Shown here piece by piece: positions 34,014 through 43,782 of a stretch of 64,000 bases of DNA; position 1 is the first letter of the stretch, and every line of letters starts with the position of its first letter. A model generated the notes under the pieces. The model searched no databases and had not been told where the DNA came from. It was given only the letters and a program-made list of their open reading frames with translations. Source of the stretch: Shewanella pealeana ATCC 700345 (lineage in GTDB: Bacteria; Pseudomonadota; Gammaproteobacteria; Enterobacterales; Shewanellaceae); contig NC_009901.1 of the NCBI RefSeq assembly GCF_000018285.1, forward strand, positions 3,843,001 through 3,907,000, read 5' to 3'. The position numbers were made by a program, and so were the translations under genes.

Positions 34014-34760
34014 TTAGCGACTAAGCCAAATAAATGATGCCATGCGGCCGGTAATGCCTTCGCGGCGATAGGAAAAAAATGTTTCTGTGTCAGAAACTGT
34101 GCAGCGTGGATCGCTATAAATACGTTTTACGCCCAATAACGACAATCTAAATCTGGCTAATCCGTGAATATCAGCCATAAACTTTTGTTCCCCATCAGCA
34201 TTGACATGAGCAGAGAAAAACTGACTTGTTTGCGGGTGTTTTGCTTCAAATTGCGCTTTAACTTCAGCACCTACTTCAAATGCAGTTGGACCGATTGCAG
34301 GGCCAAGATAAGCAATAAGCTCTGCAGGCATATGACTAAACTTACCAATTGCAACTTCAATGATACCGTCACACAAACCACGCCATCCGGCATGTACAGC
34401 CGCGACTTCGGTGCCATTTTCATCACATAATAATACCGGCAGACAATCTGCGGTCATCACCACACACACTTGTTGTTCACTTCGAGTGTAGCTACCATCG
34501 GCATGATGAACTTGTGAGTGATCGGCATCGACGATGTCGACACTGTGAATTTGCTCGAGCCAGGCAGGCTTTGCAGGAAGATTAAGTTCCTCTGCGATGA
34601 GTTGACGATTAGCTAAGACCTTTTGCGGATCATCACCAACATGTAGCCCTAAATTAAGGCTAGCGTAAGGAGACTGGCTGCAGCCACCTTCACGAGTCGA
34701 AAAAGCTAGGCTTACTCCAGATGGAATAAACCAAGCTTGATGTTCATTATTACGACTCAT
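34014..34760 (-). CDS. pgeF: Peptidoglycan editing factor PgeF (YfiH, DUF152)
   Basis: Multi-copper-oxidase-like fold of the YfiH/RL5 family, described as removing mis-incorporated amino acids from cell-wall precursors and also as a purine nucleoside enzyme. The metal-site region includes ADCLPVLLCDENG and VHAGWRGLCDGI, with conserved Cys and His. 248 residues. It shares one base with the rluD stop, so co-translated. Confidence 0.93.
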   Translation of the reverse strand: MSRNNEHQAWFIPSGVSLAFSTREGGCSQSPYASLNLGLHVGDDPQKVLANRQLIAEELNLPAKPAWLEQIHSVDIVDADHSQVHHADGSYTRSEQQVCVVMTADCLPVLLCDENGTEVAAVHAGWRGLCDGIIEVAIGKFSHMPAELIAYLGPAIGPTAFEVGAEVKAQFEAKHPQTSQFFSAHVNADGEQKFMADIHGLARFRLSLLGVKRIYSDPRCTVSDTETFFSYRREGITGRMASFIWLSR

Positions 34761-35731
34761 TAATACACTGTAGGGTTTTCTTCAGTGTCTTTACGCAGCG
34801 CTCTAGTCAGCTTAACCATATCCTCAGGGATAGGTGCTTGCCAGCTCATGATTTCACATGTAAATGGATGCGCTAACTCAAGTCTTACAGCATGCAGAGC
34901 TTGACGTCTAAAGCCCATATAGGTCTCAAAGAAATCAGGGGCTGCACCTTTTGGCGGACGTGGACGACCAGCGTAAACTGGATCACCAACCAAAACGTGG
35001 CCAATATGTGCCATATGTACACGAATTTGGTGAGTACGACCAGATTCAAGACGTAGTCTCAAACGTGTATGTGCTCTAAACTTCTCCGCTACGCGGTAGT
35101 GAGTCATCGCAGGCTTACCATTATGGACAACTGCCATATGAGTACGCTTAGTCGGGTGACGGTCGATTGGCTCATCAACTGTACCACCAGCAATAATAGT
35201 GCCTGTGACAATCGCTTCGTATTCACGAGTAATTTCACGAGCCTGTAGCGCCGTCACTAGATGAGTCTGAGCTTCAACTGTCTTAGCCACCACCATCAAA
35301 CCTGTGGTGTCTTTATCCAGACGGTGAACAATACCTGCACGTGGAACTAACTCAATACCAGGGCAATGATGCAATAACGCATTCATCAAGGTACCACTTT
35401 GGTTACCCGCACCAGGGTGAACCACTAAGCCCGCTTGCTTGTTGATCACCAAAATATGGTCATCTTCATAGATGATATCTAAGTCAATCGCTTCAGCTTC
35501 AGCTTTAGTTTCTTCTTCAAGCGTGGCGCCAATAGTCACAACCTGACCTTCAAGCACTTTGAATCTAGGCTTGTCAGAAGTCTCACCATCAATAAAGACT
35601 GAACCTGATAAAATCCACTCTTTAATACGTGTGCGAGAGTAGTCAGGGAACAAATCAGCCAAAGTTTGGTCTAATCTTTGCCCGGTTTGTGTTGCTGTGA
35701 TCTCGCTTTTTAGATTAATCTCTTGTGTCAT
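34760..35731 (-). CDS. rluD: 23S rRNA pseudouridine synthase RluD
   Basis: Makes pseudouridines 1911, 1915 and 1917 in helix 69 of 23S rRNA, the region later methylated by RlmH (also in this window). An N-terminal S4 domain (about 18-75) and the RluA-type catalytic motif HRLDKDTTG with Asp139. The frame opens at 35746; MTQEINLK at 35731 is the better start and is used for numbering. Divergent from bamD. Confidence 0.95.
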   Translation of the reverse strand: MTQEINLKSEITATQTGQRLDQTLADLFPDYSRTRIKEWILSGSVFIDGETSDKPRFKVLEGQVVTIGATLEEETKAEAEAIDLDIIYEDDHILVINKQAGLVVHPGAGNQSGTLMNALLHHCPGIELVPRAGIVHRLDKDTTGLMVVAKTVEAQTHLVTALQAREITREYEAIVTGTIIAGGTVDEPIDRHPTKRTHMAVVHNGKPAMTHYRVAEKFRAHTRLRLRLESGRTHQIRVHMAHIGHVLVGDPVYAGRPRPPKGAAPDFFETYMGFRRQALHAVRLELAHPFTCEIMSWQAPIPEDMVKLTRALRKDTEENPTVY

Positions 35732-35779
35732 ATGAACCGTACCCACTTTTCAGGGTCCAAAAATGTTTACTATCTGTTA

Positions 35780-35788
35780 CAATCGGAT
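35780..35788 (+). promoter_or_regulatory. bamD promoter candidate
   Basis: TGTTACAAT fits an extended -10 in the 122-base divergent gap between rluD and bamD. The -35 is unclear. Position is approximate. Confidence 0.4.
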
Positions 35789-35853
35789 TGTTTCTATTTT
35801 ATCGTGAAATGGAAAAATTCTTAACAATAACTTTAAAAGAATCGAATTCAAGT

Positions 35854-36615
35854 ATGCATAAAATTGCCAAAAGTGTCGCTGTAGTCCTTATCACACTTGC
35901 AGCTACGGCCTGTAGTAGTAAACAGGGCGAAGACCCTGCGATGACAAAGAGCTCTCCAGAAGTGCTCTATTCTCAAGCAAGAACCTCTATGGAACTAGGT
36001 AATTACAGCAAAGCTGTCCGCTCTCTAGAAGCCTTGGATTCACGCTTCCCATTTGGTCCACATAAGACTCAAGTTCAACTTGATCTTATTTATGCCTATT
36101 ACAAACTTGACGATCCTGCGTCAGGTATTGCGAATATCGATCGTTTTATTCGCTTAAACCCAACTCATAAAGATATTGATTATGTTTATTACATGCGCGG
36201 CTTAGTCAATATGCAGTCTGACCGATACCTGTTTCACGATATGCTAAATATCGATCGTTCTGACCGCGATCCAAAGGCTGCGCAAGATGCATTCAACGAT
36301 TTCGATAGACTAATTAAGTCATATCCAAACAGTAAGTATGCAGCAGATGCACAAAAACGCATGCAGCACCTAAAAAATAGACTGGCACTTTACTCGATCA
36401 AGGTAGCCGAATACTACATAAAAATGAATGCATGGAGTGCTGCCGCGATCCGCGCGCAGTCAGTTTTAGAGACCTATCCAGGTACACCATCAACTGAAAA
36501 AGCATTAGAGATCATGTCTACGGCCTATGGTGAACTAGGCCAAGAAAAGCTTAAAGATCATGTACTCATGGTAATGAAGGCTAACTATCCTAATAATAAA
36601 TTAGTGACTAAATAA
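35854..36615 (+). CDS. bamD: Outer-membrane assembly lipoprotein BamD
   Basis: Essential lipoprotein of the BAM complex that folds outer-membrane proteins with BamA. The frame is open from 35725, but the MHKIAKS start at 35854 begins a lipoprotein signal (lipobox ATAC) and gives the usual 253 residues. TPR-type repeats cover most of the mature protein (for example SYSKAVRSLEALDSRFPFG-like first repeat). The upstream extension would overlap rluD and is rejected. Confidence 0.95.
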   Translation: MHKIAKSVAVVLITLAATACSSKQGEDPAMTKSSPEVLYSQARTSMELGNYSKAVRSLEALDSRFPFGPHKTQVQLDLIYAYYKLDDPASGIANIDRFIRLNPTHKDIDYVYYMRGLVNMQSDRYLFHDMLNIDRSDRDPKAAQDAFNDFDRLIKSYPNSKYAADAQKRMQHLKNRLALYSIKVAEYYIKMNAWSAAAIRAQSVLETYPGTPSTEKALEIMSTAYGELGQEKLKDHVLMVMKANYPNNKLVTK

Positions 36616-36642
36616 CCTAAACATTAAGCATGTTTTACAATA

Positions 36643-36677
36643 AATAAAGGCCTCTTTTTGAGGCCTTTATTTTTTTA
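36643..36677. terminator. Terminator after bamD (bidirectional)
   Basis: AATAAAGGCCTC / GAGGCCTTTATT stem with a long T run, between convergent bamD and the RND gene. Confidence 0.85.
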
Positions 36678-36731
36678 TTCAATTTTCGACGGATCTTGTT
36701 ACCGCGCGCAGTCGTAAGCTATTTATACCCA

Positions 36732-38915
36732 TCAGCTAGAGTTACCCTCCTTATAAAGCCTTGAAGAAATCCAACGTCGATAGAGCACTGGCAACATCAA
36801 CACATCGAAGCCCCAAGCAAAAATCACCACTAAACAAGACAGTAAGCTCAAATGAACGATAGGAGCAAACGCCGATAGCAAACCAATTGAAAACCCCAGC
36901 GCGATAGTCAGGGTGGTAAAGCTAATAACCGGCAACACCTTGTACAGACTCAGCCATATCGCACGCTCGCTTAACACCTTGCTATCGGGCAGCTTTAACA
37001 TCAAATGCAGAGTATCATCGACGATAATCCCTAGCATCATACCTAGTACTACAGCAGTTCCTAAACTAATAAAGCCGCCATTTAGTTGCCAAAGAGCAAA
37101 AACCCATAGCAGAGGTAAAAAATTCAATAATAACCCCATAACCCCAAAGATGATTGAACGCTTCAATACACACAGTAAAATCGCCAAAACAATCAGCGCC
37201 ACGGCGAATGACAGCAGCATATTATTAGCATTTTCAACGCTGAGATGAGCAAACATTAAGTTACTGGCTATGGGGGCACTCACCATAACCTTGGTAGAAT
37301 GCTCAGCGAGCCAATCACCTACCTTGTGCTCGAAGGCGATTAACTCCATCGCAGTCATCGGCTGCAAATATAGCGTCACTAAACTCGATTGTTTATCTGC
37401 CGACAGCTCTCCGGCAAGCCCAAGATCAGTAACAGAGTTGTTGGCCAAGATCTGTTTAAACTGATTCTGGCCCACTCCAGCACTCTTAATCCAATCACCG
37501 ATATGCTGTACCTTGACCACCTGTGGCTGGCGCTTTAAGAAACGACTAAATTTATAGATAAAACTAATCTCGGCCTTAGCAAGCTGCTCATTGGCAGCAC
37601 TCGACACCACATAATGCTGTAAATTAATTCCCGAGAAATATTGGGTCATTTTTTCGCTTGAAAGACTAAAAGGGTTTGATGATTCAAAGTAACTTAATGG
37701 GTCATCATTTAACGTCAGCTTAGACACACTAACCAGTGCAAAGGCGCTTATCAACACTATGCCCGTCATCACAGCCATAGGTTGTCCAGCATTCCATTTA
37801 GCAATGGCTACCACCCCGGAAAAGTCTAGCCCTTTAGTCATTGATGGCTTCGAGTGACGAGCGAAAAAAAGCAGAATTGTTAGAGTCAATAGATAATTGC
37901 ACAGCACTGCAAACGCCACCAGCAAACCAAAGCTTTGAATAGGAGGGGATGGGCTAAACATTAACAGACTAAAGCCAAATATCGTGGTGATGCTAGAGTA
38001 AAATAGCGGCGCCTGATTGATCTTAACCGCGTGGCGCAAGGCTTGCTCATTCGTTTGACCACGATTAATCTCACCACGCCAGCCAAAATAAAGGTGAGAC
38101 GCATAAGCTAAGCCAAGGGTGACGATAATCACTGGCACAAAAGCTGTAATCGCCGTCAGAGTCAGCTTTAACCAAGCGGCAAGCCCCATACTTAATACTA
38201 AAGTAATGCCGCAGTTGATACAGAGCGCTAAAACCCATAGCTTTTGCCTTATAAACAGCACCGCCATCAACAAGATGATGCCTAATAAGGCTGGGGCAAA
38301 CCAACTCAAGTCATGGCTGAGTACTCTAGCATATTGCCAATTCAGCGCGTGGGTACCATTAAAGTATGTATTGACCCCTAAAGGCTGCCAATATTCGCTA
38401 CTATCACTATCCATTCTTTGCAATACATCATCTAACCACAGACTCTGAGTTTTAAAGTCTTGGACTCTATGATTACTCAAGCGCAACTGCAGCAAGAGCC
38501 CTTGGCCATTTGCCGACAGCACCGAAGCCAGCCGAGGATGAGCTTTATAATTTAAGATCTTATCTTCTTTAGCTGTGCCTTGTACAAACTGGTTATAGCC
38601 CTGAATACTCACAATATCTTGACTGGCTTTAAGCTTATCTATGAAGTTAATTAACTGGGCTTGTGGCTCCTTGTCGCGCCAATCTTGTTGAGTCTCTAGC
38701 AGCAACCAAAGCTGATCATGACGTTCAAACTTTTCCATCATGCTGTTAAACGCCACAAATCGTGGATCAGAAGGGGCAAAGTAATCGCTAAAATCCACAT
38801 CAAGATTGAGCCGATGAAACCCCATCAGCGAAATAAGTAACGCGGCAGCGATAACCATAAACATGATTATTGGATATCGCTGAATATGCCAGATGGTGCG
38901 CACTTGGTAACCCAA
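36732..38915 (-). CDS. RND/MMPL superfamily transporter
   Basis: A 727-residue integral membrane protein with the RND layout: one N-terminal helix (about 14-33), a large periplasmic loop with VDFSDYFAPSDPRF, a helix cluster (about 205-355), a second loop and a second cluster (about 575-720). The GMMLGIIVDDTLHLM motif is the MMPL-type fourth-helix signature with acidic residues. It resembles predicted exporters of the sterol-sensing/MMPL type, not tripartite AcrB pumps, and has no adjacent membrane-fusion gene. Substrate unknown. Confidence 0.8.
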   Translation of the reverse strand: MGYQVRTIWHIQRYPIIMFMVIAAALLISLMGFHRLNLDVDFSDYFAPSDPRFVAFNSMMEKFERHDQLWLLLETQQDWRDKEPQAQLINFIDKLKASQDIVSIQGYNQFVQGTAKEDKILNYKAHPRLASVLSANGQGLLLQLRLSNHRVQDFKTQSLWLDDVLQRMDSDSSEYWQPLGVNTYFNGTHALNWQYARVLSHDLSWFAPALLGIILLMAVLFIRQKLWVLALCINCGITLVLSMGLAAWLKLTLTAITAFVPVIIVTLGLAYASHLYFGWRGEINRGQTNEQALRHAVKINQAPLFYSSITTIFGFSLLMFSPSPPIQSFGLLVAFAVLCNYLLTLTILLFFARHSKPSMTKGLDFSGVVAIAKWNAGQPMAVMTGIVLISAFALVSVSKLTLNDDPLSYFESSNPFSLSSEKMTQYFSGINLQHYVVSSAANEQLAKAEISFIYKFSRFLKRQPQVVKVQHIGDWIKSAGVGQNQFKQILANNSVTDLGLAGELSADKQSSLVTLYLQPMTAMELIAFEHKVGDWLAEHSTKVMVSAPIASNLMFAHLSVENANNMLLSFAVALIVLAILLCVLKRSIIFGVMGLLLNFLPLLWVFALWQLNGGFISLGTAVVLGMMLGIIVDDTLHLMLKLPDSKVLSERAIWLSLYKVLPVISFTTLTIALGFSIGLLSAFAPIVHLSLLSCLVVIFAWGFDVLMLPVLYRRWISSRLYKEGNSS

Positions 38916-39153
38916 TCAATCTCTCCCGGTATTTCAATTAGCTGTTAGCAATGAGTAGTCTATAAAGCCTAGCAAAGTCGCCTTCCACATCACTGCGTCG
39001 ACGGCGGACAAATATTCAATAAAGCATTCATTTACGATTATTGCTCACTTCTAAAGCTAAGCGTCTAATTATTCAACGAACGAGCAAATAAACTCACTTA
39101 TTTGCAGAAATGGGTTGACTCAAAACCATAAAAACCTTTTAATAGCGTCCGTT
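38916..39153. other. Gap between the RND gene and tRNA-Phe
   Basis: No gene. It holds the promoter of the RND gene (not pinpointed) and the tRNA-Phe promoter listed separately. Confidence 0.5.
39115..39143 (+). promoter_or_regulatory. tRNA-Phe promoter
   Basis: TTGACT (39115-39120), 17-base spacer, TTTAAT (39138-39143), ten bases before the mature tRNA. Confidence 0.7.
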
Positions 39154-39229
39154 GCCCGAATAGCTCAGTCGGTAGAGCAGAGGATTGAAAATCCTCGTGT
39201 CCCTGGTTCGATTCCGGGTTCGGGCACCA
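39154..39229 (+). tRNA. tRNA-Phe (GAA)
   Basis: 76 nt including the encoded CCA. Acceptor stem GCCCGAA / TTCGGGC, anticodon loop TTGAAAA, T loop GTTCGATTC. All stems pair well. Confidence 0.98.
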
Positions 39230-39297
39230 ATATTTAGTTTAGGTGTTGCAACAGCTAAACCAGCGACAAGGCAAATTAAGACCTTAAATCGCTAAAC

Positions 39298-39323
39298 TAA
39301 ACCTCGCATCGCGAGGTTTTTTT
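39298..39323 (+). terminator. Terminator of tRNA-Phe
   Basis: AAACCTCGC / GCGAGGTTT stem followed by a T run. Confidence 0.8.
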
Positions 39324-39369
39324 ATATCTGAAATTTAATACAGGCAGTATAAGTATATTCAATCCATAT

Positions 39370-39399
39370 AAAAAAGCCCCGAGCTAAGTCGAGGCTTCT
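39370..39399 (-). terminator. Terminator of the chemoreceptor gene
   Basis: On the minus strand, GCCTCGACTTAGCTCGGGGC followed by a T run, about 17 bases after the stop. Confidence 0.7.
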
Positions 39400-39416
39400 A
39401 TTCAAAAAAAGAATGT

Positions 39417-41279
39417 CTAAACCTTAAATTTACTTACCGCATCTTGCAGGAACTCAGCACGCTCACGAACTTCCTCTGTGGCACTGGAGTTTTGCGTAGC
39501 AACATCGGCCGTCTCCTGAGCGATATCGCGGATCACCACCACATTTTGATTAACCTCGGCCGCAACCATACTTTGCTCTTCAATCGCAGCCGCAATCTGA
39601 GTGCTCATATCCATAATGTTGGTCACGTCAACATTAATCTGCTCGAGTAGAGTCCCAGCAGAAGCGGCTTGTTCAGCACTCTCGTTGCCCTGCTCACGAC
39701 TCGATTGCATCAGGGCTACGATAGAGTGGGTTCGAGACTGTAAGGTCTGAATGATTGCAGCTATCTCCTCAGTCGACTCTTGAGTTCGCATCGCAAGACT
39801 TCGAACCTCATCGGCGACAACCGCAAAGCCCCGTCCCTGCTCTCCCGCTCTTGCCGCTTCGATAGCCGCATTTAATGCCAGTAAATTGGTTTGCTCGGCA
39901 ATACCGCGAATAACATCGAGCACACTGCCAATAGTTTCGCTGTCTTTTTCAAGGTCGCCCACCACTGCAGCAGACTCATTGATCTGTTGTGCCAATAGCT
40001 CGATTTTTTCAATCGTCTGCTGCACACCAACCTGTCCCGTCTGAGCGTTGTCGTGAGTCATGCTAGCCTTGTTGGCGGCAAGTTCTGTGTTCTTAGCAAT
40101 TTCATCAATGGTCGCCCCCATCTCAGTAATCGCTGTAGCCACCATATCGGTTTCATTAAGCTGACTCTCAGCGCCTTGTGAAGCGCGTGCCACATTACTT
40201 GAGAGATCTTGGCAAGACTGGTTCATGGTCTCAACCGATTGCGTCACTTGATGAATAAGCTGCTGAAAGCTTTCTACCATGCTGTTAAAGTGTCTGGCTA
40301 TTTGGCCAAGCTCGTCGTCGCTGCTGGCATCACAACGCATCGACAGATCTTTATTGGCCTCAATGTGAGTAATCACAGCAGTAATGCGTTTAACTGGATC
40401 GATAATACTGCGGATAATCATCAAGGTTGTCACTGCTAACGCAAGGGCAATGAGGACAGCAATCGCAAGGCCAAAGATAAACGCCGAACTTTCTTTATCG
40501 CTGATGGCATTCAAGGCTAAAGATTCGAGCTGCTTAAGCGCACTGTCTGTATTGGCAACCGCTTGGCGTAATTTCCCTCGCTCGCCTTCAGAAATAGTCA
40601 GACCGAGCAGTTTCTCTTTTTGCACCAAGGCTTTGAAATCAGCATTATATTGCTGGATATTACTCAACACCTGCTGCTTAGCTTGTATTGCCAATTGGGA
40701 CGCGTTCGCTGTATTAATAAAGGTTTGGAGATTCTTATCAAACTTTGTCACATAGCTTTCACTACGTCTGAGCATAAAGTCTTTCTCGGCGCGCCTAAGT
40801 TGCAGCATCTGCACCATCAATTGTGGTTCATCATATTGCTCAACTAAACTTTCTACTTGATGTACTGCGCTTCGCAAGGTGCCATATAAACCCGCTTTAG
40901 GGGTGAGACCTATCTGCTTATTTAGGCTAACTACGTTGCTAAAGGCTGATTCATAACGGCCGAGCTCTTGACTAAACAGACTTAAACTCGCTGTTGGGAT
41001 CTCATATTTTTCAAACACAGCGGTCAGCTTAACGACCTTATCTTGAGCTTCTCGGTTATCAGACCCGTGCTGCTCAACATACTTAAGCTCCTTCCTTGCT
41101 AGAAAATCCTTTTCATCTTTACGTAACCTTAAAACTTCATTCTTGAGCTCCGAAATATCTTGCGAGGCTTGTGCTAATTCCGTTTGCACTTGAGTAAAAT
41201 AAACTTGAAGGCCAAACATGGCGGCTAGCGCCGTGATGGACACTCCTGCACTTAACAGTAATTTGTAACGAATTAGCAT
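39417..41279 (-). CDS. Methyl-accepting chemotaxis protein with an HBM-type sensor
   Basis: Transmembrane chemoreceptor, 620 residues. TM1 at about 5-27; a long all-helical periplasmic domain (about 28-265); TM2 at about 268-292; HAMP (about 292-345); and a cytoplasmic signalling domain with the hairpin tip [20 protein letters not shown]. The periplasmic part twice shows the LRRxEKDFxxR pattern ([22 protein letters not shown]), the signature of helical bimodular sensors, which in Pseudomonas bind organic acids. The ligand here is unknown. No che genes are nearby. Confidence 0.9.
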   Translation of the reverse strand: MLIRYKLLLSAGVSITALAAMFGLQVYFTQVQTELAQASQDISELKNEVLRLRKDEKDFLARKELKYVEQHGSDNREAQDKVVKLTAVFEKYEIPTASLSLFSQELGRYESAFSNVVSLNKQIGLTPKAGLYGTLRSAVHQVESLVEQYDEPQLMVQMLQLRRAEKDFMLRRSESYVTKFDKNLQTFINTANASQLAIQAKQQVLSNIQQYNADFKALVQKEKLLGLTISEGERGKLRQAVANTDSALKQLESLALNAISDKESSAFIFGLAIAVLIALALAVTTLMIIRSIIDPVKRITAVITHIEANKDLSMRCDASSDDELGQIARHFNSMVESFQQLIHQVTQSVETMNQSCQDLSSNVARASQGAESQLNETDMVATAITEMGATIDEIAKNTELAANKASMTHDNAQTGQVGVQQTIEKIELLAQQINESAAVVGDLEKDSETIGSVLDVIRGIAEQTNLLALNAAIEAARAGEQGRGFAVVADEVRSLAMRTQESTEEIAAIIQTLQSRTHSIVALMQSSREQGNESAEQAASAGTLLEQINVDVTNIMDMSTQIAAAIEEQSMVAAEVNQNVVVIRDIAQETADVATQNSSATEEVRERAEFLQDAVSKFKV

Positions 41280-41519
41280 TTTACATCTCTTTTTTTATCG
41301 GTTTATTTCCCTTGGAAAACACATTTTCGCACCCTCCTCGGACTGTCATTTATCCCTATCGGCCGATTACCTAGTACATTTAGCTACAAAACAGAACAAA
41401 AACAGCAAATAATAACTAACATTCTAATTATTAAGTTGAAATAAAATTCACCAGCTAAAAGTTCATTGACTCAAGTAGCGCCTGCAAATAGTATAAAATA
41501 TACTTAAATGGAGGTTTTC
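41280..41519. other. Divergent promoter region, chemoreceptor / cyclodeaminase gene
   Basis: No gene. AT-rich, with a possible -10 TATAAAATATA stretch about 20-30 bases before the cyclodeaminase start. Confidence 0.4.
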
Positions 41520-42467
41520 ATGTTAGTCATTAATGCAGAATCAGTTCATCAGTCACTTAATTTCCCCGATCTAATCAATGCCCTCGATGAGACATTTTCT
41601 CGCCCAGCAGGCATGCCCCAACGCCAAGTGTTCGGCCTAGATGAGTCTGGTGAGCATAATGATGCTTTTGCCGTTTTACCTTCATGGAATGAAAAAGCGA
41701 TAGCCGTTAAAGCCTTTACTTACTTCCCCGGCAACCCGAAAAAAGATCCTGCACTTGCTAGCTTATATTCAAAAATATTAGTCTTTAGCCGTGAAACCGG
41801 TGAGCCACAAGCCCTGGTCGATGGCACCAGTGTCACCTTCTGGCGTACAGCCGCTATCTCTGCACTAGGCAGTCGTTATCTATCCCGTGAAGACTCAAGT
41901 AAATTGCTGGTTTGCGGCACGGGTAACTTAGCTTCCTTTATGGCGCTCGCTCACGCCAGCGTGCGCCCTATTACCCAAATCACAATTTGGGGACGCAGCG
42001 AAGAAAAGGCTCGTGCCACTATTGAGCTTATCCGTAATAAGCGCCCAGATATTGAAGTATTGCTATGCACAGATCTTGAACAAAGCGTGCGTGAAGCCGA
42101 TATCATTAGCTGCGCAACAGGAAGCCCGACTCCGCTGTTTGATGGTGATTGGGTACAACCGGGCACCCATACCGACTTTGTGGGTAACCATAACCATGAC
42201 AGACGTGAGTTCGACACCAAGTTGATCCGCAAGTCTTCGGTATTTGTCGATTCAAAAATCAACGTGTTTGCGGAAGCGGGCGAACTGCTCCTGCCTATTG
42301 AAGAGGGGGACTTCTCTCTCGATCAAGTTAAGGGGGAGTTGAGCCAGCTTTGTACGGCACAAATTAAAGGTCGTACTAGCAATGATGAAATCACCATCTT
42401 CAAGACGGTCGGTACGGCACTTGCCGATCTTGTCGGTGCGCAACTGGTGTTTTCAAAGCTAAGCTAG
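41520..42467 (+). CDS. Ornithine cyclodeaminase / mu-crystallin family protein
   Basis: NAD(P)-dependent enzyme of the OCD family: ornithine cyclodeaminase, alanine dehydrogenase or cyclic-ketimine reductases. The Rossmann motif is CGTGNLASF (about 129-137). The catalytic-region Asp in VGNHNHDRREFDTKL fits the family. The frame opens at 41508, but a GGAGG ribosome site at 41511-41515 sits six bases before the ATG at 41520, so the latter is the start. Exact substrate cannot be set from sequence. Confidence 0.82.
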   Translation: MLVINAESVHQSLNFPDLINALDETFSRPAGMPQRQVFGLDESGEHNDAFAVLPSWNEKAIAVKAFTYFPGNPKKDPALASLYSKILVFSRETGEPQALVDGTSVTFWRTAAISALGSRYLSREDSSKLLVCGTGNLASFMALAHASVRPITQITIWGRSEEKARATIELIRNKRPDIEVLLCTDLEQSVREADIISCATGSPTPLFDGDWVQPGTHTDFVGNHNHDRREFDTKLIRKSSVFVDSKINVFAEAGELLLPIEEGDFSLDQVKGELSQLCTAQIKGRTSNDEITIFKTVGTALADLVGAQLVFSKLS

Positions 42468-42507
42468 ACGTCAAGCTAACTTGTGGCGAGCAGTTCTTTG
42501 CTGCCTA

Positions 42508-42536
42508 AAAAGAGAAGCGCATTAGGCTTCTCTTTC
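42508..42536 (+). terminator. Terminator after the cyclodeaminase gene
   Basis: AAGAGAAGC / GCTTCTCTT stem with T-rich end. Confidence 0.75.
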
Positions 42537-42622
42537 CTAATCATCTAACTCAATCATTTACTTATTGCCCCCAAAGTCAAAATCCCCTTCCTCATTGACA
42601 AAAATAATTTCTATTGCATTTA

Positions 42623-42650
42623 AACCTTTTTATCTGTTGGCTATGTCTTA
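42623..42650 (+). promoter_or_regulatory. Candidate autoregulated ECF promoter
   Basis: AACCTT (42623-42628), a 16-base spacer, and GTCTTA (42645-42650), 30 bases before the sigma-factor start. An AAC-type -35 with a non-sigma-70 -10 is the usual form of ECF promoters, often upstream of the sigma gene itself. Inference. Confidence 0.4.
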
Positions 42651-42680
42651 TTGGTATCGAAAGCGCACAAGGAATATTGA

Positions 42681-43247
42681 GTGACGGCACAAATAAGGGT
42701 AATGGAGCCAAGGCCGCTTCTAGAACCTGAACTAATAGATAAAGCCAAGCTAGGTGACAAGCTCGCTTTCAAGCAACTGTATCAACTGCATCATCAGCGC
42801 GTATACGCACTGTGTTTGAGGATCACCGGCCAGGTATCACTGGCCGAGGAAGCGACACAGGACTGCTTCGTCAGGCTTTGGCAGAAGCTGCCCCAGTTTC
42901 GTGGTGAGAGTCAATTCACCACTTGGCTGCACAGTCTGAGTGTCAACCAAGCCCTATCTAGCCTGAAGAAGCACCGCTCCTTTTGGTCACGATTTGTGAG
43001 TAGTGATACCGATGTTGAAAGTATCAGCGATGAGTATGAAGACTTAGATAAGATTTTACTCAAGCTGCCTGAGCGAGCCCGGATCGTTTTCGTACTGCAT
43101 GCGCTCGAAGGCTACAAACACCAAGAGGTGGGGCAACTTATGGGCATTGCAGCAGGCACGAGTAAGGCGCAATACCACAGGGCACAAAAGTTACTCGAAG
43201 CACTTATAGATCAAGGCCAAGTCGATATAGGAGGCCGTAATGAATGA
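42681..43247 (+). CDS. ECF RNA polymerase sigma factor
   Basis: Sigma-70 family factor with only regions 2 and 4. Region 2 (about 25-95) contains EEATQDCFVRLWQKLPQF and region 4 (about 115-175) the ERARIVFVLHALEGYKHQE helix-turn-helix. 188 residues, GTG start after AAGGA. It overlaps the next gene by 8 bases, forming a sigma / anti-sigma-like / DUF4097 operon. Confidence 0.92.
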   Translation: MTAQIRVMEPRPLLEPELIDKAKLGDKLAFKQLYQLHHQRVYALCLRITGQVSLAEEATQDCFVRLWQKLPQFRGESQFTTWLHSLSVNQALSSLKKHRSFWSRFVSSDTDVESISDEYEDLDKILLKLPERARIVFVLHALEGYKHQEVGQLMGIAAGTSKAQYHRAQKLLEALIDQGQVDIGGRNE

Positions 43248-43782
43248 TGCTAACGCAAAACTGACCCAATTAATTAATCAGGCACCTAAAGCAATCGTGC
43301 CACAAAAAGATCTGTGGCACGACATTGAGCGACAGCTCGATAAGCCTGAGTTCGAGCAGGCTAAACCTGGACATCAAAAAAATAGCCAATGGATACGACT
43401 CGCCATTGCCAGCATGATTTTACTTGTGGGCTTAGTCGGTCTGAATATCTGGCAGCACAAAGGTGAGTTTTCAACATTAGCAGCACCATCGTCGCTATTA
43501 GCCACACTAGCTGAGATAAAGCAGCAGCATCAATTACAGGTTAATCAGCTAAGCCAGCAACATCTCACCGATTGGCAAACCACCGAGTTAGGCTTACCAC
43601 TTGAAAAAGGTATCGAACAACTAAGAAAAGCCGCAGAGCAGATCTATCAAGCCCTGCAACAAACCCCGAACGACAAGGAACTTTGGCAACTCTGGCTTTG
43701 GACTCAACAAAGAGAAATAGAGTTATTACAACAAGGCCAGACACTGCCAGTTAACCCATTACCTCAAGGAGCTTTAATATGA
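43240..43782 (+). CDS. Probable membrane anti-sigma factor
   Basis: 180 residues with a cytoplasmic N-terminus (about 1-47), one transmembrane helix (about 48-68, WIRLAIASMILLVGLVGLNIW) and a Gln-rich periplasmic helical part. It does not show the HxxxCxxC zinc motif of ZAS anti-sigma factors. The anti-sigma role is inferred from position between the sigma gene and DUF4097, overlap with both, and topology. Confidence 0.65.
   Translation: MNDANAKLTQLINQAPKAIVPQKDLWHDIERQLDKPEFEQAKPGHQKNSQWIRLAIASMILLVGLVGLNIWQHKGEFSTLAAPSSLLATLAEIKQQHQLQVNQLSQQHLTDWQTTELGLPLEKGIEQLRKAAEQIYQALQQTPNDKELWQLWLWTQQREIELLQQGQTLPVNPLPQGALI

Noticed and set aside
35725..35853. Upstream extension of bamD
   Set aside because: It overlaps rluD and puts 43 residues before a clear lipoprotein signal.
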